Shown here in pieces: positions 62,311 to 64,000 of a stretch of DNA of 64,000 nucleotides. The position numbers and the translations under genes were made by a program. The notes beneath the pieces are model-generated. The model had not been told where the DNA came from. It searched no databases and saw only the letters and a program-made list of their open reading frames with translations. Source of the DNA: Bordetella parapertussis (GTDB lineage: Bacteria; Pseudomonadota; Gammaproteobacteria; Burkholderiales; Burkholderiaceae_B); NCBI GenBank assembly GCA_945895265.1, contig CAMDEF010000013.1:11817-75816 (forward strand), written 5' to 3'. How positions within the stretch are numbered: position 1 is the first letter of the stretch; each line of letters opens with the position of its first letter.

Positions 62311-63051
62311 ATGTGCGATCATGGTAAAGCCGATTTTTGTGGCTGGAAAGGTTGGAGCCAGGTGCCGACACCGGAGGCCGGCGGCGGCAGCGGCCCTTGG
62401 ATCGATCTGACCCATCGGTTAACCGAAGAACTGTCTCGCGCATCAGTGTTTCCGCAACCACGGATCAGGCAAATTGTAAAAATGCCTGAAAGCCCACTGA
62501 ATGTCACCGAGATTCATATGGTGGCGCATCACGGCACACATGTGGATGCGCCGCGTCACTTTTTGAGTGATGGGCCTTGCTTTGATGAAATCCCCCTTGA
62601 GCGTCTTTACGGTCCAGGTGTCGTTTGACGTATTGAAAAAGGCCCGCTCGAATTGATCGAACCCGCTGATTTTGAAGCGGCCCGCCCCTTGGTGCAGCCT
62701 GGCGATATCGTGCTGTTGGATACGGGCTGGGCACAGCATGTCAATACCGAGTACTACGAAGATCACCCGAGCCTGAGCGCTGCTGCCGCGCAATGGCTGG
62801 TCGATCACGGGGTAAAACTACTTGGGGTCGATTTCAGCACGCCTGATCTGACGATTCATAAGCGCCCCGTAGGCTTTGACTGGCCCGTGCACCATATCTT
62901 ATTGGCGCATGGAGTCTTGGTGGCCGAACATGTGACGAACTTACGTGCGCTTGCCAATCAGCGAGCTGAAATTTTGTTCTTGGCACTGCCGCTGGCCGGC
63001 TCGGATGGGGCGCCTGCACGCGCGCTAGCCCGACCGTTTGCCGTTGCCTAG
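62311..63051 (+). pseudogene. cyclase family gene interrupted by one in-frame TGA
   Basis: The frame encodes a metal-dependent cyclase/kynurenine formamidase-like hydrolase of about 246 residues. The zinc motif HHGTHVDAPRHF (H-G-T-H-x-D) is intact before the stop, and the second half (LLDTGWAQHVN, LLGVDFSTPDLTIH, ILFLALPLAGSDGAPAR) is intact after it. A single TGA at 62626-62628 splits them. The frame is the same on both sides, without frameshift, so a TGG-to-TGA change is the simplest explanation. I therefore call it a nonsense pseudogene. AGGG lies upstream of the ATG. Confidence 0.82.
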
Positions 63052-63215
63052 GCTAAGGCACGGGTTTTCATGCGAGACTGTTGTCAAACTCGGCTTAAGT
63101 CCTGACTTCTGCCACTTTTGCTGATATTTGATAGGTCTGAATAATTAGCTTTTATTTTTCAATTAGTTACGTTTTTTGATTTCTCGAGTTTACGCACTAA
63201 TGCTATCTTTTATGC

Positions 63216-64000
63216 ATGCGCGGCGATCTCACAACTCGAAAGACAAGAACGGCCTCAGGCTCGACAGCCGTTCAGGTGGTGCGCCATGAGGGCAAACGGC
63301 GCATTGTGGTCAAACACATTGGCAGTGCACGTGATCAAACACGGCTTGAGGCTTTAGTCGTACAAGCCGAACAATACGCCGAAGCCCATCGTACTCAACC
63401 AAGCTTGTTTACTCAGAATGCATCGGAGTCCCTTGATCTAGCGCACACCACGCTGGCGGGTGTCACGCACCTGTTTGCCCGAGAGGCCTTACTTGTTTGC
63501 GTATCGCGCTGCGGGCTGGGCTCATTGCCGATGTTGTATCAAGATCTAGCGCTCATGCGCATCGTTGAACCGGCCTCTAAACTGCGCACGATACAGTTGC
63601 TTGACCAGTACTTCAATGTCGGCTACGCCGAGCGAACTGTCTATCGACAACTAGCAAAGCTAGTAGAGCATCAAGAGGCGATAGAGTCTGCCGCCATTGA
63701 GACTGCACGACAAGATTTACAAGAGACCTTTAGCCTAGTTCTTTACGATGTCACGACGCTGTATTTTGAATCCTTCAAGGAACATGACTTTCAGCGCCCA
63801 GGTTTCTCCAAGGACAACAAGCCACAGCAGCCTCAGATCGTGATCGGCCTCATCACGACTCGCTCAGGGTTTCCTGTCATGCACGAAGTGTTTGAGGGCA
63901 ATACCTTTGAAGGTCACACCATGCTTAAGATCTTACGCCGCTTTGAGAAGCGGGTTGGCCAAACAAAGCCCATCATCGTGGCGGACGCGGCAATGCTATC
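63216..64000 (+). mobile_element. IS1634-type insertion sequence transposase (5' part)
   Basis: An open frame of 261 codons begins at ATG 63216 and runs off the window. It encodes an IS4-superfamily transposase of the IS1634 type. The N-terminus is basic (RKTRTASGSTAVQVVRHEGK). The first catalytic aspartate is in LVLYDVTTLYFES and the second in IIVADAAML at the very edge. The region just before it (about 63,110-63,215) is markedly A+T-rich. The left terminal repeat lies somewhere in 63,052-63,215, but I cannot place it. Confidence 0.85.

Noticed and set aside
62626..62666. Selenocysteine recoding at the cyclase TGA
   Set aside because: The position follows a GPGVV strand where these enzymes need no redox residue, and I see no convincing stem-loop directly after the TGA. 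A nonsense change is simpler.

Overview
The window reads as ordinary chromosome of a betaproteobacterium of the order Burkholderiales, most likely an Alcaligenaceae relative (Bordetella/Achromobacter/Orrella type). The basis is seven separate Bug-type (TctC family) extracytoplasmic solute receptors without a tctAB membrane partner, together with dense, short catabolic operons for organic acids and acyl-CoAs, a GTP-type PEP carboxykinase and a CNT nucleoside transporter. This placement is inference from gene content. I recognise no rRNA, tRNA, CRISPR array or prophage.

Left part (1-17,700): the tail of an oligopeptide-type ABC binding protein; a nitroreductase; an iron(III) ABC importer (receptor, fused permease, shortened ATPase) behind a perfect 7-1-7 Fur-like palindrome; a two-gene unit of a zinc-type MetE C-terminal-domain protein and a two-cysteine maleate isomerase/arylmalonate decarboxylase relative; then a mixed stretch of Bug receptors, AhpD/CMD-type proteins, a flavin monooxygenase-like enzyme, a cupin-like protein, two SDR proteins lacking the usual Tyr-Lys pair, a GST and a PrdX-like editing protein.

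Middle (17,900-31,550): an acyl-CoA catabolic region. It holds a class III CoA-transferase, a D-aminoacylase-type amidohydrolase, a nucleoside transporter, and a tight operon of NDP-forming acyl-CoA synthetase, enoyl-CoA hydratase, acyl-CoA dehydrogenase, a thiolase-fold protein without nucleophilic cysteines and a DUF35 zinc-ribbon/OB protein. A Bug receptor, a free-standing biotinyl domain and a CitE-like lyase follow. Together they suggest uptake, CoA activation, oxidation and C-C cleavage of an unidentified carboxylic acid.

Right-middle (31,660-53,700): a nitroreductase; a fused FAD/Fe-S 2-hydroxyacid dehydrogenase with a serine-glyoxylate-type aminotransferase (glyoxylate handling); a tripartite EmrAB-type drug efflux operon; DUF2076; an arylmalonate-decarboxylase-like protein; divergent sugar-acid dehydratases (UxaA/GarD family and D-tartrate dehydratase type); a methyltransferase; MmgE/PrpD; two Bug receptors; an aspartate dehydrogenase; a TfdA-type dioxygenase; and a D-2-hydroxyacid dehydrogenase.

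Right end (53,700-64,000): a small exported protein with three 28-residue Cys repeats; pckG with a textbook terminator; an MlrC peptidase/carbamoylase-type amidohydrolase operon; pyruvate kinase; a luciferase-like monooxygenase; a cyclase-family gene interrupted by one in-frame TGA; and the start of an IS1634-type transposase cut by the window edge.
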